NCBI GenBank assembly: GCA_910579645.1
Contig: CAJTVK010000018.1
Coordinates: 1-44,671, forward strand
Reading direction: 5' to 3'
Length of the DNA: 44,671 nucleotides
Origin: an uncultured Lachnospiraceae bacterium
GTDB taxonomy: Bacteria; Bacillota; Clostridia; Lachnospirales; Lachnospiraceae
Notes under the pieces: model-generated
What the model was told of the DNA's origin: nothing
Seen by the model: only the letters and a program-made list of their open reading frames with translations
The model's database searches: none
Program-made: the position numbers and the translations under genes
In this document: positions 15,773 through 26,000 of the stretch, in pieces
Numbering within the stretch: position 1 is the stretch's first letter
How the letters are laid out: each line of letters starts with the position of its first letter

Positions 15773-16060
15773 ATGAAAATATGTTTCCGGCAGACTACTT
15801 ACCGCACTCCGCCGCTAAGTGAAAAAGAAATCCAAAGAAACAGTATTTTAGCAGACCTGGAGAAGACCCGCCGCGCTCTGGAAGATGCCTATACCGGCTT
15901 TGACAGCGTAACGGAACCGGATTTGATTGACTGCTATATCTATGAGGTCAACTCTGTCCTAAAACGGTACAAGTTCCTATTAGAACAGGCAGCAAAAATT
16001 AATTTGCTGCCTGATGAAGAACTAAGCCCGGAATCCCCGGTCAATGCCTTGATCGGTTAG
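15773..16060 (+). CDS. DUF2508 (YaaL-like) protein
   Basis: A 95-residue soluble protein matching DUF2508: a helical segment with DLEKTRRALEDAYTGFD and LIDCYIYEVNSVLKRYKFLL. The function of the family is not established; in Bacillus yaaL lies between recR and bofA. The ATG has AGAGGTG five bases upstream. It is divergent from bofA (128 nt apart) and its 3' end overlaps the convergent fliS gene by 39 nt, so the two coding regions share DNA and no terminator lies between them. Confidence 0.8.
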   Translation: MKICFRQTTYRTPPLSEKEIQRNSILADLEKTRRALEDAYTGFDSVTEPDLIDCYIYEVNSVLKRYKFLLEQAAKINLLPDEELSPESPVNALIG

Positions 16061-16498
16061 ATTCTCGGTTAAACTGTTTCTGCCATAGGTAAGTCCTGCA
16101 TAAACCGACTGTACATTAGACATGACCGGAGCGGAGGTATCCATCTCACCCAGCTTCTCATATGCTTCATGAAGCTGATTTACAACCTTTTCAATATTAT
16201 CCAAAGGTTCTGTAATGTTGCGTACCTCTGCTTTGGCCAACTCCCTGTTGATATACATATACAGCTGCAGAAAATTTGACGCAAGGCCGTACCGGAAATT
16301 AAGGGAAGCCAAAAGTTCATTCACACAGCCTCTCGCTTTCCGTATTCCCTCCCGGAAAGCGGTGCGGTCTTCCCTGCCGTGAGCCTCTTTTGCCTCATCG
16401 GCATAAATCAGCAGCATCTCATACAAAATCGTAATAAGCTGCGTCTTGTTCGCCTGCGATATTTTCAGCGTATACTCCTGTTTCAATTCCTTCGTCAT
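16022..16498 (-). CDS. fliS: Flagellar export chaperone FliS
   Basis: Cytoplasmic chaperone that binds the C-terminal D0 region of flagellin and prevents early polymerisation. The 158-residue protein is mostly helical, with the FliS pattern LKISQANKTQLITILYEMLLIYAD and EVRNITEPLDNIEKVVNQLHEAY. It is about 30 residues longer than a typical FliS because of a C-terminal tail (APVMSNVQSVYAGLTYGRNS). I chose the ATG at 16498 with GGAAAGG six bases upstream; a GTG at 16525 is less likely. It lies 36 nt after the flagellin stop and overlaps the convergent DUF2508 gene. Confidence 0.85.
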   Translation of the reverse strand: MTKELKQEYTLKISQANKTQLITILYEMLLIYADEAKEAHGREDRTAFREGIRKARGCVNELLASLNFRYGLASNFLQLYMYINRELAKAEVRNITEPLDNIEKVVNQLHEAYEKLGEMDTSAPVMSNVQSVYAGLTYGRNSLTENLTDQGIDRGFRA

Positions 16499-16534
16499 AT
16501 CATGCCTTTCCGACCCGCTCAGCACGCTCTACTC

Positions 16535-17674
16535 TCATTGCAGAAGCTGCAGCACCTGCGCCGGCCTCTCGTTAGCCTGTGCAAGCATCGACATGCTCGC
16601 TTGGGTGATAACCTGTACCGTGGTATATTCCGTCATTTCCTCTGCCATATCCACATCCATGATTCTGGAATATGCAGCCGTCATATTTTCATCGGTAATG
16701 TCCAGATTGCTGATAGTATGTTCCAGACGGTTCTGATATGCGCCCAGACGGCTTCTTACACTGGAAATATATTCAATTGCGCCCTTTACGCTTTCAATAC
16801 CCTCCATAGCGCCTTCCGCCGTTGACATATCCAGCTTCTTAATGCCCAATTCCTCCAAGGAGACGGTAGGAATACGGATTTCCAAAACCTGCCCTTCTTT
16901 TGCGCCCGTCTGCATAGTCATGGAACCGATGCCTGTAATGTTCAGTTTCATATTTGCCAAATTGACCGCAGTGGCTCCGCCGCTTCCGTCAATTTTTAAA
17001 TTAATCTCAAAGTCGGCCTTGGAACTGCTCTTAATTTTCAGTATATTGCCGTTCACTTCGATTATTTCCGCATCCGGAGCCATCGGAATTCCCGTAACGG
17101 GCTGACCTACAAGAGCGGCGGCATTAGCCGGCGTAATATCACCATTTGCATCTAAAGGAACGTTAGGTCCGGTAATGGTATATTCCCCCGGCACCACCTG
17201 ATCGGAATAATATCCGACCTGCACATTAGCATTATCTGTATATCCCTTTAAGTCAAAATTACCGTTCAGCAAAGTCTCCCCGTTAAACTGCGTATCATCT
17301 GCAATTCTCGTAATCTCGTCCTTTAACTGCTTGATTTCCTCCTGTACCGTGGCGCGGTCATCATCGCTCAATGTCCCGGTACTTGCCTTTACTGCCAACT
17401 CATTCATTCTTTGAAGAATATCATGCACTTCCGACAATGCGCCGTCCGCAGTCTCTATGACCGAAATGGCATCGCTGCTGTTCTGTGTCGCGGCCGCTAT
17501 GCCCGTCAGCTGGGCATTCATTCTCTTTCCCATGGCCATTCCGGCCGGATTGTCCTTCGCTTCCACTATTTTCAGGCCGGAAGACAGTCTCTGCAAAGAC
17601 TGTGCAAGCCTGTTGTCGTTCCTGTTCAATGCGTTATTGGCAATCATCGCCGATGTATTGTAGCATATTTTCAT
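16535..17674 (-). CDS. fliC: Flagellin
   Basis: Structural protein of the flagellar filament, 379 residues. The N-terminal D0/D1 (residues 1 to about 140, with SSGLKIVEAKDNPAGMAMGK) and the C-terminal D1/D0 (about 290-379, ending QANERPAQVLQLLQ) are well conserved; the middle 150 residues are a variable surface domain. At the TLR5-contact helix it reads QRMNELAVKA (88-97), with Asn where Salmonella has the key Arg90. The ATG has GAGGG eight bases upstream, inside the preceding gene's 3' end. It follows the DUF6240 gene by 3 nt and is followed by fliS, forming a filament unit. Confidence 0.95.
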   Translation of the reverse strand: MKICYNTSAMIANNALNRNDNRLAQSLQRLSSGLKIVEAKDNPAGMAMGKRMNAQLTGIAAATQNSSDAISVIETADGALSEVHDILQRMNELAVKASTGTLSDDDRATVQEEIKQLKDEITRIADDTQFNGETLLNGNFDLKGYTDNANVQVGYYSDQVVPGEYTITGPNVPLDANGDITPANAAALVGQPVTGIPMAPDAEIIEVNGNILKIKSSSKADFEINLKIDGSGGATAVNLANMKLNITGIGSMTMQTGAKEGQVLEIRIPTVSLEELGIKKLDMSTAEGAMEGIESVKGAIEYISSVRSRLGAYQNRLEHTISNLDITDENMTAAYSRIMDVDMAEEMTEYTTVQVITQASMSMLAQANERPAQVLQLLQ

Positions 17675-17677
17675 AAT

Positions 17678-20600
17678 CTAGTCCCTCTGCCTTTCTTGTA
17701 TATATTCAATAAACATCTTCGCCGCATCATATAGCTTCTTTGTAGGCACTGTTTTCCTGGCTGCCGCTTCCGTCTGCCGGGCATCCTCGGCCCCTGCCAC
17801 ATCCTCCCTGCCGGACATACGGGCAATCATAGCCACATCCAGTCCCTCGTTAAAGATTACATTCATGCTCACAGTTTCTATATCGGCATTCCGGAACATT
17901 TTCTTTAATGTCTCTCCGGACTGTCCCAAAGAATCCGCCGCTTTCCGGTTTCCGCAGACGATACAGCCGCTTACCTGATATCCTCCTTCTTTTCTGACGG
18001 ATACATAGAACTGCGCAGCCACCTTCCCGTAGGACTCTGTCTCCATAGCCGCCGCTACTTTCCCGTTTCCGCCGCCCTTATGTATGATTTTCAGGTTGAC
18101 GGAAGTCACCTCTTCACCGATTTTAACCGGCACCTCATAATTTTCTTCCCTTGCCATGCCGCGGGTAAGGAAAATCTGTTTGTACAAGCTGCCGATTTCC
18201 TGCATGTCAATCTTTCCGTCAATACCCTGCCCAAACACAGCCGCTTCTATTATGTCATTATATGTCTCCGTCAGTTCCCCGTAAGCTTCCTGTGCCGCTT
18301 CCGCGTCGGTCATATTTTCCTGCACCTTTGCCATTGCCTTCTCAAACAGTTCCTTGCTGCCGCTGCCCTCTGCCAGTTCATACAGCTTTGCCGCCGCTTT
18401 TCCCCGTTCTTTCATCAAAAGCCCGGCTGCCAGTAAGTTGTTAGCGGTAACGGGCTGGCCGTAATCCTGCAGTTCTTTAATCACTGCCTCTTCCGCATCC
18501 ATATCCTGACGGAACTGCATAGCCTGCTGCTTTACATAAGCCGACTCCGATTCTTTGTCCGGCTGCGCTTCCTGCAGCGACTGTGCAAACTGCTCCAGGC
18601 TTACGTCACCGTCTGCAGGCACCTCATTCATCTTGCCGCCGTCCAGTCCGTCATAAATGCCGTGAACCAGTTTTTCATAATAGCGCACCATAATATTTCC
18701 TTCTATCTGCTCGGAAATACTCTTATTTCTGCCGGATGCTCTCACCCCGCCGAAACTGTCGTCCACCTTGATATCCATGCCCCGGTTCTTATTGGTTCTC
18801 ACCGCCGTCAGAAGATTTTTCAAAGTAGGCTCCATCCCCTGCTGCATCAATACTCCGATAGCCGCCCCGTCTGTTTTTTCCAACTGACGGAACAGCCGGT
18901 AAATGCCGATATAAGCTTCTTTTTCCCCTTCCGTGACGGCATGGTTTTTCTCTAATTTATATAAATATTTGCTGTATTTTTCGAATTCCTGCTCCGGATT
19001 CCTGTCCTGGCTGTCCAGATAATTCTCCAAATCCTGCATATCCATGGAAAGCGGGTTGACCCCGTCCTTTATCATCTGCATCGTGGCCGCCGGAGACATT
19101 TTGCTCAGCACCCTGCGGATTGTCAGATCCGTAGTTTTCACGGCTTCCACATTCTCCACGGAAACCTCCATCCGGTTATAGCCTAAAATACGGACAGCCC
19201 GCCGATTGGCCTCCGACTGTTCCATCGCTATCTCTTTCAGAAGATCATCCACATTTTGGAAAGCTTTCTTTATCGTGTCGCCCAATTCTTCCCTGGGAAC
19301 GGTTTTCAGTGCTTCGTAACTCTCCCCGGCCTTTTCGTATGCCAGCCTTAGCGCCGACCCCTCCTCATACGCCGCCTTCAGCGTAAATGCACCGCCGCCC
19401 GCAGACGCGGATGCCACGCTCACCTGTATCCGGCTCCGGAAAGAAAATTTGCCTACCAATGCTGCCGGCATGCCGGACAGTTCCCGAACGGTAGAAAGCG
19501 TATTTTTATACAAGGAATACCTGTCTCCCGCGCCTTCCACGTCCCCTTCCCCGAACAGCTTCTCTTCCGTCTGCCTGTTCACTGTTTTCAGGGCATCCAC
19601 CAATTCTTCCAAGGGTGCCGTATCTATGGAAAATCCGCTCTTTATCAGACGAAGGTTTGCCTCTACGGTCATCTGCAGCCGGACTTCCTCTAGCATCCGC
19701 CTGCCGCCGTGGCTGACTGCATACCGCTCTGCACGCGCATGCATATTCAGCTGAAGCTGGCATGCCTTAATAATACGCAGGTTCAGTTTATTTCCTTCCG
19801 CAGCCGCCTTATCCACCGCTTCACCGGTGGCGGACTGTACGTCTTCCATATAGCCCGCCGCTTTTTCCAAGGCACTTTCACTGTCTGCCACATTGGCCTC
19901 TTTCGCTTTCTTTCCGTCGGCAATTGCCGCCGCTGCGGCAGAAACGATTTCTTCCGCCGTACGGGGAATCTGCAGATTTTTCAGTTCATAAAGCGCATCT
20001 ATGGATTCTGCCGTCAGCGGTATGCCCTTTTCCACAAGCCACTTTGCATCTTCCAAAGTTTCCCCGGAAACAAGAAGCCCTGCCTGCTCGATGACTTTCT
20101 CCATCTGCGGCTGAAGCTGCTGCCAATTGAAATCCTCCGCCTTTTTCGCATAATAGCCGGCGGCATCCTGATAATATCCCCGCCCCTGCCTATCCGCATC
20201 CGCCAATGCACTGTACTGCGCACGGTATATATTGTCAATGGTAGGTTCCATATGGTTCCGAATCATATATTTTATGGTACCGTCGCTCGGTTCACTGAGC
20301 TGCTCCGCCATATCCCGGGCTTTCATCACCTCTTCCACGTTTTCCTTTGTGACCGGTATGTCATATTCATGGAACTGCTTCAGTATTTCTTCCGCATAAG
20401 CAGCGCTTCCCGTAATCTCCGTCAGCGTCTCCGCATCCAAGTCGTCCGTATAGCCCGCAATATCACTGCCGCCCTTTACCAGAGCAGCCTTAATCTCATC
20501 CACGATGGTAACTACCGTCTCTATATCCGTATTTCCGGGATGATAGCCTTCTTCCTGCAGTTTGGCAAAATCCTCGTCGGACATCACATTGGACATCACT

Positions 20601-20842
20601 ATCATGTAGTCCTTCTGTGTGGCCACATCTGTCTGCCCTGCTTCCTGCATCACTTCTTCTATCGTCTTACCCTGCTCCTCATAGGCATTGTTATCCAATG
20701 CCGTACCGGAAATATCCAGTGCAAACACTCCTTTGGAACCGGCTTGGGTTGCCGCTGCCGCCCTCTCTGCATGAGGCTTTATTCCTGAAGCATAATTCCT
20801 GACTTCATTTTCCGCCCTGTCTTTTTCAAAATTAATGTTCAT
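17678..20842 (-). CDS. DUF6240 protein, large flagellar-operon protein with a possible FliK-like C-terminus
   Basis: A 1054-residue, highly helical soluble protein without a signal peptide. The sequence contains repeated helical units (for example LVEKGIPLTAESIDALYELK, LMQQGMEPTLKNLLTAVRTN, MIRNHMEPTIDNIYRAQYSA) that share a pattern G/H-h-x-P-T-x-x-N-h. I recognise it as the DUF6240 family of Lachnospiraceae. The last 150 residues (NLKIIHKGGGNGKVAAAMET onward, then AAQFYVSVRKEGGYQ) recall the hook-length control domain of FliK in length and strand pattern, but this is tentative. I chose the ATG at 20842 with GGAGAG upstream. It ends 3 nt before flagellin, so the two are cotranscribed. Confidence 0.75.
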   Translation of the reverse strand: MNINFEKDRAENEVRNYASGIKPHAERAAAATQAGSKGVFALDISGTALDNNAYEEQGKTIEEVMQEAGQTDVATQKDYMIVMSNVMSDEDFAKLQEEGYHPGNTDIETVVTIVDEIKAALVKGGSDIAGYTDDLDAETLTEITGSAAYAEEILKQFHEYDIPVTKENVEEVMKARDMAEQLSEPSDGTIKYMIRNHMEPTIDNIYRAQYSALADADRQGRGYYQDAAGYYAKKAEDFNWQQLQPQMEKVIEQAGLLVSGETLEDAKWLVEKGIPLTAESIDALYELKNLQIPRTAEEIVSAAAAAIADGKKAKEANVADSESALEKAAGYMEDVQSATGEAVDKAAAEGNKLNLRIIKACQLQLNMHARAERYAVSHGGRRMLEEVRLQMTVEANLRLIKSGFSIDTAPLEELVDALKTVNRQTEEKLFGEGDVEGAGDRYSLYKNTLSTVRELSGMPAALVGKFSFRSRIQVSVASASAGGGAFTLKAAYEEGSALRLAYEKAGESYEALKTVPREELGDTIKKAFQNVDDLLKEIAMEQSEANRRAVRILGYNRMEVSVENVEAVKTTDLTIRRVLSKMSPAATMQMIKDGVNPLSMDMQDLENYLDSQDRNPEQEFEKYSKYLYKLEKNHAVTEGEKEAYIGIYRLFRQLEKTDGAAIGVLMQQGMEPTLKNLLTAVRTNKNRGMDIKVDDSFGGVRASGRNKSISEQIEGNIMVRYYEKLVHGIYDGLDGGKMNEVPADGDVSLEQFAQSLQEAQPDKESESAYVKQQAMQFRQDMDAEEAVIKELQDYGQPVTANNLLAAGLLMKERGKAAAKLYELAEGSGSKELFEKAMAKVQENMTDAEAAQEAYGELTETYNDIIEAAVFGQGIDGKIDMQEIGSLYKQIFLTRGMAREENYEVPVKIGEEVTSVNLKIIHKGGGNGKVAAAMETESYGKVAAQFYVSVRKEGGYQVSGCIVCGNRKAADSLGQSGETLKKMFRNADIETVSMNVIFNEGLDVAMIARMSGREDVAGAEDARQTEAAARKTVPTKKLYDAAKMFIEYIQERQRD

Positions 20843-20868
20843 ATTCTCTCCGCCCAAAATCACCCTGT

Positions 20869-20932
20869 TATGTTCAAACTATGTTCAAACCAAATATACC
20901 TTTCTCTCTGCTTACCCTTTCTCTCTGCTTAC
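20869..20932. repeat. Two adjacent perfect tandem duplications upstream of the flagellar unit
   Basis: TATGTTCAAAC (11 bp) occurs twice in tandem at 20869-20890, and CCTTTCTCTCTGCTTAC (17 bp) occurs twice in tandem at 20899-20932. Both lie 27-90 nt upstream of the DUF6240 start, in its probable leader or promoter region. No clear sigma-A or sigma-28 promoter could be placed here. Confidence 0.85.
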
Positions 20933-20977
20933 GGAACGGCCCTCACTCTGGCGGCCTATTCCCTGCACACACCCCTC

Positions 20978-21026
20978 TGCCGAAATAAAGGGTGAACAAA
21001 AAAATTGTTCACCCTTTATTTCGGCA
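20978..21026. terminator. 22-bp perfect hairpin between glgB and the flagellar genes
   Basis: TGCCGAAATAAAGGGTGAACAA (22 bp) and its perfect complement at 21005-21026 flank a loop of five A. It starts 23 nt after the glgB stop. There is no U-tract on either side, so it may be an atypical terminator, an mRNA end-protecting stem, or an operator. Confidence 0.55.
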
Positions 21027-21048
21027 CGATATATTGTTTTCTTAACCT

Positions 21049-23031
21049 TTAGAAGACAAAAACGGCTGCTGTATAAGGCGGCAGGTCAAACGTAATGCTG
21101 TAATCTTTATAGTTTACCTGCTCCTTTTCCTTGACTGCTGCCAGTTCTTCGGGAATGGCATTTCCGTTCCCGCCAAAACGCTTCTCGTCACTGTTCAGCA
21201 GCAGTTTATATTTTTTCTTCTTCGGAACGCCCACCTGATAATCCACCCGCATCATGGGAGTCATGTTCAGCACAAAAAGCAGGTTATTCTTCCCGTCTGC
21301 CGACTTCCTGAAAAAGCTGTAAGTGCTGCGTTCCGTGTCGTCTGCATTCAGCCACTCAAATCCGTTCCAGCTGTTATCCTCCTCATACATGCACGGATAT
21401 TTCCGGTACAGTTTCAGAAGTTCCTTCACATATTCATGCATTCCTTTGTTCAGAGGCTCTCCCAACAGGAACCAATCCAATTCCCTTTCCTCGCTCCATT
21501 CCCGCTCCTGTGCAAAATCCTGACCCATGAAAAGCAGTTTTTTGCCGGAGTGGCCGAACATATAGGTGTAGCCGACCCGCAGGTTCGCATACTTATCCAC
21601 CTGATAGCCCGGCATCTTGTTCACCATGGAGCATTTCAGATGTACCACCTCGTCATGCGACAGCGGCAGGATATAATTTTCCGAATCGTTATAACTCATG
21701 GCAAAAGTCATGGCATAATGATTGTTTTTCCGGAACAGCGGATCCAATTTCATATATTCGCAGAAGTCATGCATCCAGCCCATATTCCACTTAAAGCTGA
21801 AGCCAAGACCTTCCTCCTCAATATCTCCTGTCACCTTCGGCCATGCCGTGGATTCCTCCGCTATCGTCATAAAACCGGGATAGGTTCCCAGTACCACCGA
21901 ATTCAGATGCTTGAAGAACTCAATTGCCTCCAGATTCTTATTTCCGCCGTATTTATTCGGCAGCCACTGCCCGTCCTGCTTGCCGTAATCCAGATAGAGC
22001 ATGGAAGCCACCGCATCCACGCGGATTCCGTCCACATGAAATTCCTTCAGCCAGAAAAGTGCATTGGCAATCAGGAAATTCTTCACTTCCGTTTTTCCGT
22101 AATTAAAGATTTTCGTCCCCCAGTCAGGATGTTCCCCCAATCTCTTATCGGGATGCTCAAAAATACACTGACCGTCAAACTCGGCCAAACCATGGGCATC
22201 CGTTGCAAAATGTGCCGGCACCCAGTCCAGAATAACCCCCACATTGTTTCTGTGCAGCTTATTCACCAAATACATAAAGTCCGTAGGTTCCCCGTAACGG
22301 GCCGTAGGCGCATAATATCCTGTCACCTGATATCCCCAGGAACCGTCATAAGGATATTCCGCAATGCCCATCAGCTCAATATGTGTATATTTCATTTCTT
22401 TTAAGTATTCCACAATGCGGTCCGCAAATTCACGGTAATTGTAAAATCCGTCCGGCGTCCCGTTGGGATGCTTCATCCAGGACCCGATATTGCATTCGTA
22501 AATTGCCAGCGGCTCTTTTGTCTGGTCTTTTCCGTCCCTTGCTTTCATCCATTCGTCATCCGTCCATGTGAACGTGCTCAGATCGGTGGTCTTGGAAGCA
22601 TTGCCCGGCCGGAACTCCGCATAATTGGCAAACGGATCTGCCTTATACAGTTTCCGTCCGTCCGGCGTACGGATTAAAAATTTGTAAAGTTCGTTCACAC
22701 CCACACCCGGAATGAAAAGTGTATGGATGCCCCCCGGCCCTATCCGTTTCATTTCGTGCAGATTTTCATCCCAGCCGTTAAATGTGCCGATTACATGGAC
22801 GCTGGCCGCATTCGGCGCCCATACGCCGAAAAACATCCCTTTCACTCCGTCCTCTACCGACAGATGGGCTCCCAATTTCTTATAAATATCGTAATGTGTG
22901 CCTTGGGCAAACAGATATTGGTCTGCCTCCGAAATAAAGACCTGCTGCTCCTGCTGCTTTACTTCCTGCCTTTTAGGTTCCTGCTTTTTGGGCTGCTGCA
23001 CTGCTTTCGTTTTTCTTTTTGCTGCTGCCAT
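21049..23031 (-). CDS. glgB: 1,4-alpha-glucan branching enzyme
   Basis: Makes alpha-1,6 branches in glycogen. The 660-residue protein has a CBM48-like domain (about 62-130, WAPNAASVHVIGTFNGWDEN), then a GH13 barrel with the nucleophile Asp339 in GIRVDAV, the acid/base in AEEST (391-395) and LSHDEVVH for the third acidic residue, and a C-terminal beta domain. A Lys/Gln-rich N-terminal extension (about 1-32, KQEPKRQEVKQQEQQ) is unusual. No other glycogen gene is adjacent; it sits between the TPR gene (56 nt upstream) and the flagellar genes. Confidence 0.95.
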   Translation of the reverse strand: MAAAKRKTKAVQQPKKQEPKRQEVKQQEQQVFISEADQYLFAQGTHYDIYKKLGAHLSVEDGVKGMFFGVWAPNAASVHVIGTFNGWDENLHEMKRIGPGGIHTLFIPGVGVNELYKFLIRTPDGRKLYKADPFANYAEFRPGNASKTTDLSTFTWTDDEWMKARDGKDQTKEPLAIYECNIGSWMKHPNGTPDGFYNYREFADRIVEYLKEMKYTHIELMGIAEYPYDGSWGYQVTGYYAPTARYGEPTDFMYLVNKLHRNNVGVILDWVPAHFATDAHGLAEFDGQCIFEHPDKRLGEHPDWGTKIFNYGKTEVKNFLIANALFWLKEFHVDGIRVDAVASMLYLDYGKQDGQWLPNKYGGNKNLEAIEFFKHLNSVVLGTYPGFMTIAEESTAWPKVTGDIEEEGLGFSFKWNMGWMHDFCEYMKLDPLFRKNNHYAMTFAMSYNDSENYILPLSHDEVVHLKCSMVNKMPGYQVDKYANLRVGYTYMFGHSGKKLLFMGQDFAQEREWSEERELDWFLLGEPLNKGMHEYVKELLKLYRKYPCMYEEDNSWNGFEWLNADDTERSTYSFFRKSADGKNNLLFVLNMTPMMRVDYQVGVPKKKKYKLLLNSDEKRFGGNGNAIPEELAAVKEKEQVNYKDYSITFDLPPYTAAVFVF

Positions 23032-23087
23032 AGTTATACCCCCTGTTCCTTATCATTATATTTTCATTTTCTTTATCCTTGCCTGAT

Positions 23088-26000
23088 TCAATAATGCATG
23101 AAATCCTTTTCTCTCAGGATAATCATATCATCTGCATCATACCGCTTTCCAAACAGTATGTCAAAGAAATGCTTGGGATTTTTTTTATCCGCAAAATATA
23201 TGGCATCGTCCACCAAATCTTTCACTTCGGCCACCGTCACTTCATGATCGCTTGTCTGCATATCCGCAATTCTGGTATGAAGTGCCAAAATACCTAATTC
23301 GTCAATGGAATATTCCATTTCCTCCGCATACAGCTTTGCATATTCCACCAGTGCATGGTCGTCCAAGGAGTCAATGTCAATTCTCGCATTGAAGTTATCC
23401 AAAAGCGGGCGGTTCTTACGGAGGAATATATTCATTTCATCCTTCTTTCCTTCCATAATCACAAAAATGCCCCTGTTTTCTTTCCCCAATGCCTTGTTCA
23501 GATCCATTGCCGTGCTGCTGGACATGCCTGTGGCATGCTCTATAATCAGCGCGCCGTCCGTCAGTTTGGCCAAGGTGGCCGGCACGTCTTTCCGGTTCAA
23601 TGTCTCACCCGAAATTTTGGCCACCTTTCCCGAAAAATTCCGATCCGACAGCTGCATCATACGCACCAGATTCTTTGCCAAATCCAACGTTCCCGCTTCC
23701 TCTTCCCCCGTGACAATCACATTGCCGCTGTAGGAATCCATATTCATCTCGTCTATGGCATGGAGAATCTGTTCTTTGGATTTGCGGTTGTGGGCAAAAC
23801 GGCCGAAAAGTTCTTTCTCTTCCGGGGAAAATGCCCTTGTCTTATGCTCCGCATGGGCACCGGGCTTCTCCGCGCCCTCTGATTTTGACCCGTATTCCGT
23901 CCGCCCCGCTTCCTCCGTCTCCTCCGATTCCCCGCCCTCTTCGGAAACCTCTTCCGTTTCGGTCAGGCCGCTTATCTCCGCAATTTTTCCTATTGTCAGG
24001 TTTTCCGGTATATCCGCCAGTGACAAATTGCCGGTTGCCGCCTTTACGCCCAGCAATTCGCTGACCGCTTTTTCCGTCTCCGCGTCCTCCTCCGAAAGCT
24101 GTTCCGGCAGTGCCTCCTCCGATACGCCGCTTTCCGCCGCTGCTTCTTCCTGCATCACGCTCTCCGGCGATGCTCCGTGAAGTTCTTCTGTTTCCGGGCT
24201 TTCCTGCAATGCATTTTCCGAAGCCATGTCAGCCGGTGACAGTTCCTGCAGGCTCTCTTCTTCCGAAAGTTCCGGGAGGATATCCTCCGAACCGGAAACG
24301 GAACCCGCAGCCGGCTTTCCTGCCCGCCCCGCACCTGCCCTGACATCGGCGATGTTGACAATGTTTCCCTTGCCGCTTTCCGCCTGCGGGACAGGAGTAT
24401 CTTTCTTCCTTCCCACGCTTCTCACAATATCGTTAATCTGCTGCTCCGATATTTCATTGGGATTGATGGCATTCTGGCCGGATTCCTTTAGGATAGCCTC
24501 TATTACCGCTTTTTCCAGCTGCTCCAGCAATCCGCTCTTTGTGGCCTCGTCAAATTCCGAAAACATATTGCCGGTATGGCTCTGTACACGCTTTCTCACG
24601 TCTTCGCGGCGTTTTTCCTCATTGGCACGTTTTGTGCGTTCCCATTCGGCCATAATGTCGGCGATGTTCATCTGTCCCGTAATCTGCTTATCTATCTTGT
24701 CGCTGTTGGGAACCACCAAGCTAATCTGCCCGTCGTACTCCTGCGAAAGCATCTGCTCAAATCCGGAGGGCTTCTGCTTTTTCATCAGATTAGGCTGTGC
24801 CTGCACTTTTTCCGGCAGCTGATCCGGCACCTTTCCCGTCTCTTCCTCCGGCTCCGCAGGGCTTTCCGGCCGGTATGGCAGTGCCTTCTTCTCCGCTACG
24901 GTATAGCGGGAAGGGAGGGAGGTAAGATATTCTATTTTTTCCCCGGGCAATATTTCCTTTGTGTCCCCGAGATTTATCCTCTTGGTATCCAGCTGAAGGA
25001 TATCCTTTGCTTCCTCTTCAAAAAACACTTCTTCCAAAGCAGCCGACGGCTCTTCTTCCTGCAAAACAGGAGGCTTCTGCGGCGGTTCTGCCGGCTTCTT
25101 CTGCGGTACTGTGCGATTTGGGGCGGGTTTCGCCGCTTTCTCCGGCACTGCGGCAATTTCTTCTCCGCCCTCCTCATCTTCGTCTATCTCCACAAATTCC
25201 AGTTCCCCAATCTGTACCCGGTCTTTCCGGCCGTCCGGAAGCTGCCGTTCCATCTCTCCCGTTTCCTGAAGCAAAGGCGCAATGACAGACTCCACAAAAG
25301 GTTTTCCGGAGTCCTTTTCCTGCGGTGCCTTGCTTCCGTCCCCCAGAATTTCCCTCATGCTTTCCGCCAATTCTCTCTGCAGGTTAATGGTATTATACTG
25401 CCCCAGATCCACGGTCTTAACCTTAAATTCCTCTTCCTGCCCCGGCTCTTCCTCCGCTGCGGAAATACCGTCCGGAATTTCCTCATCCTCCGGTTCTTCC
25501 TCGTCTTCCTCTTCCCCCGGCTCTTCCGCTTCCTCTTGGGACATCTCCGTCTCTTCTTCCGTCTCCGGTTCTTCTTCCTCTTCCGGCTCTTCCTTTGCCT
25601 GTTTCATCTGAAGATAGATTTTCTCCTGGGCTTCGCTCAGAGGCTGGTGCAGCTGCTTCAGTTCCAGCGCTTTCAGCACATACCTGCCTTCACCGAACCA
25701 GAGAATCATCTCGTCGCATTCTTCCACGCACTTCGTCTCCAGCCCCACCCTATGGTATAGATACGCCAACTCATAGGCCCATTTTTCCCGGTAATCTCTC
25801 TTTTTAAATTCTTCCAGGACAGCGATGCGCTCTTCCAAGCTCACATCCTGCGCCTCATACAGCTTATACTGTAGGATATATCTTCCCGTGTCCTTCGGCG
25901 CAATCTGGACAAATTCCTTATAATATTCGATAGCCTGAACAAATTCCCCCATCTTGATGGAAAGTTCGCATAAAGAATAAACAATAAGCCGCCCGCCCGG

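Noticed and set aside
19709..20788. 359-codon plus-strand frame opposite the DUF6240 gene
   Set aside because: Long antisense frame caused by the codon usage of the real gene; Cys/His/Arg-rich without any domain.
24576..25760. 394-codon plus-strand frame opposite the TPR gene
   Set aside because: Antisense of a Glu/Pro-rich coding region, giving a Leu/Phe/Arg-rich artefact.
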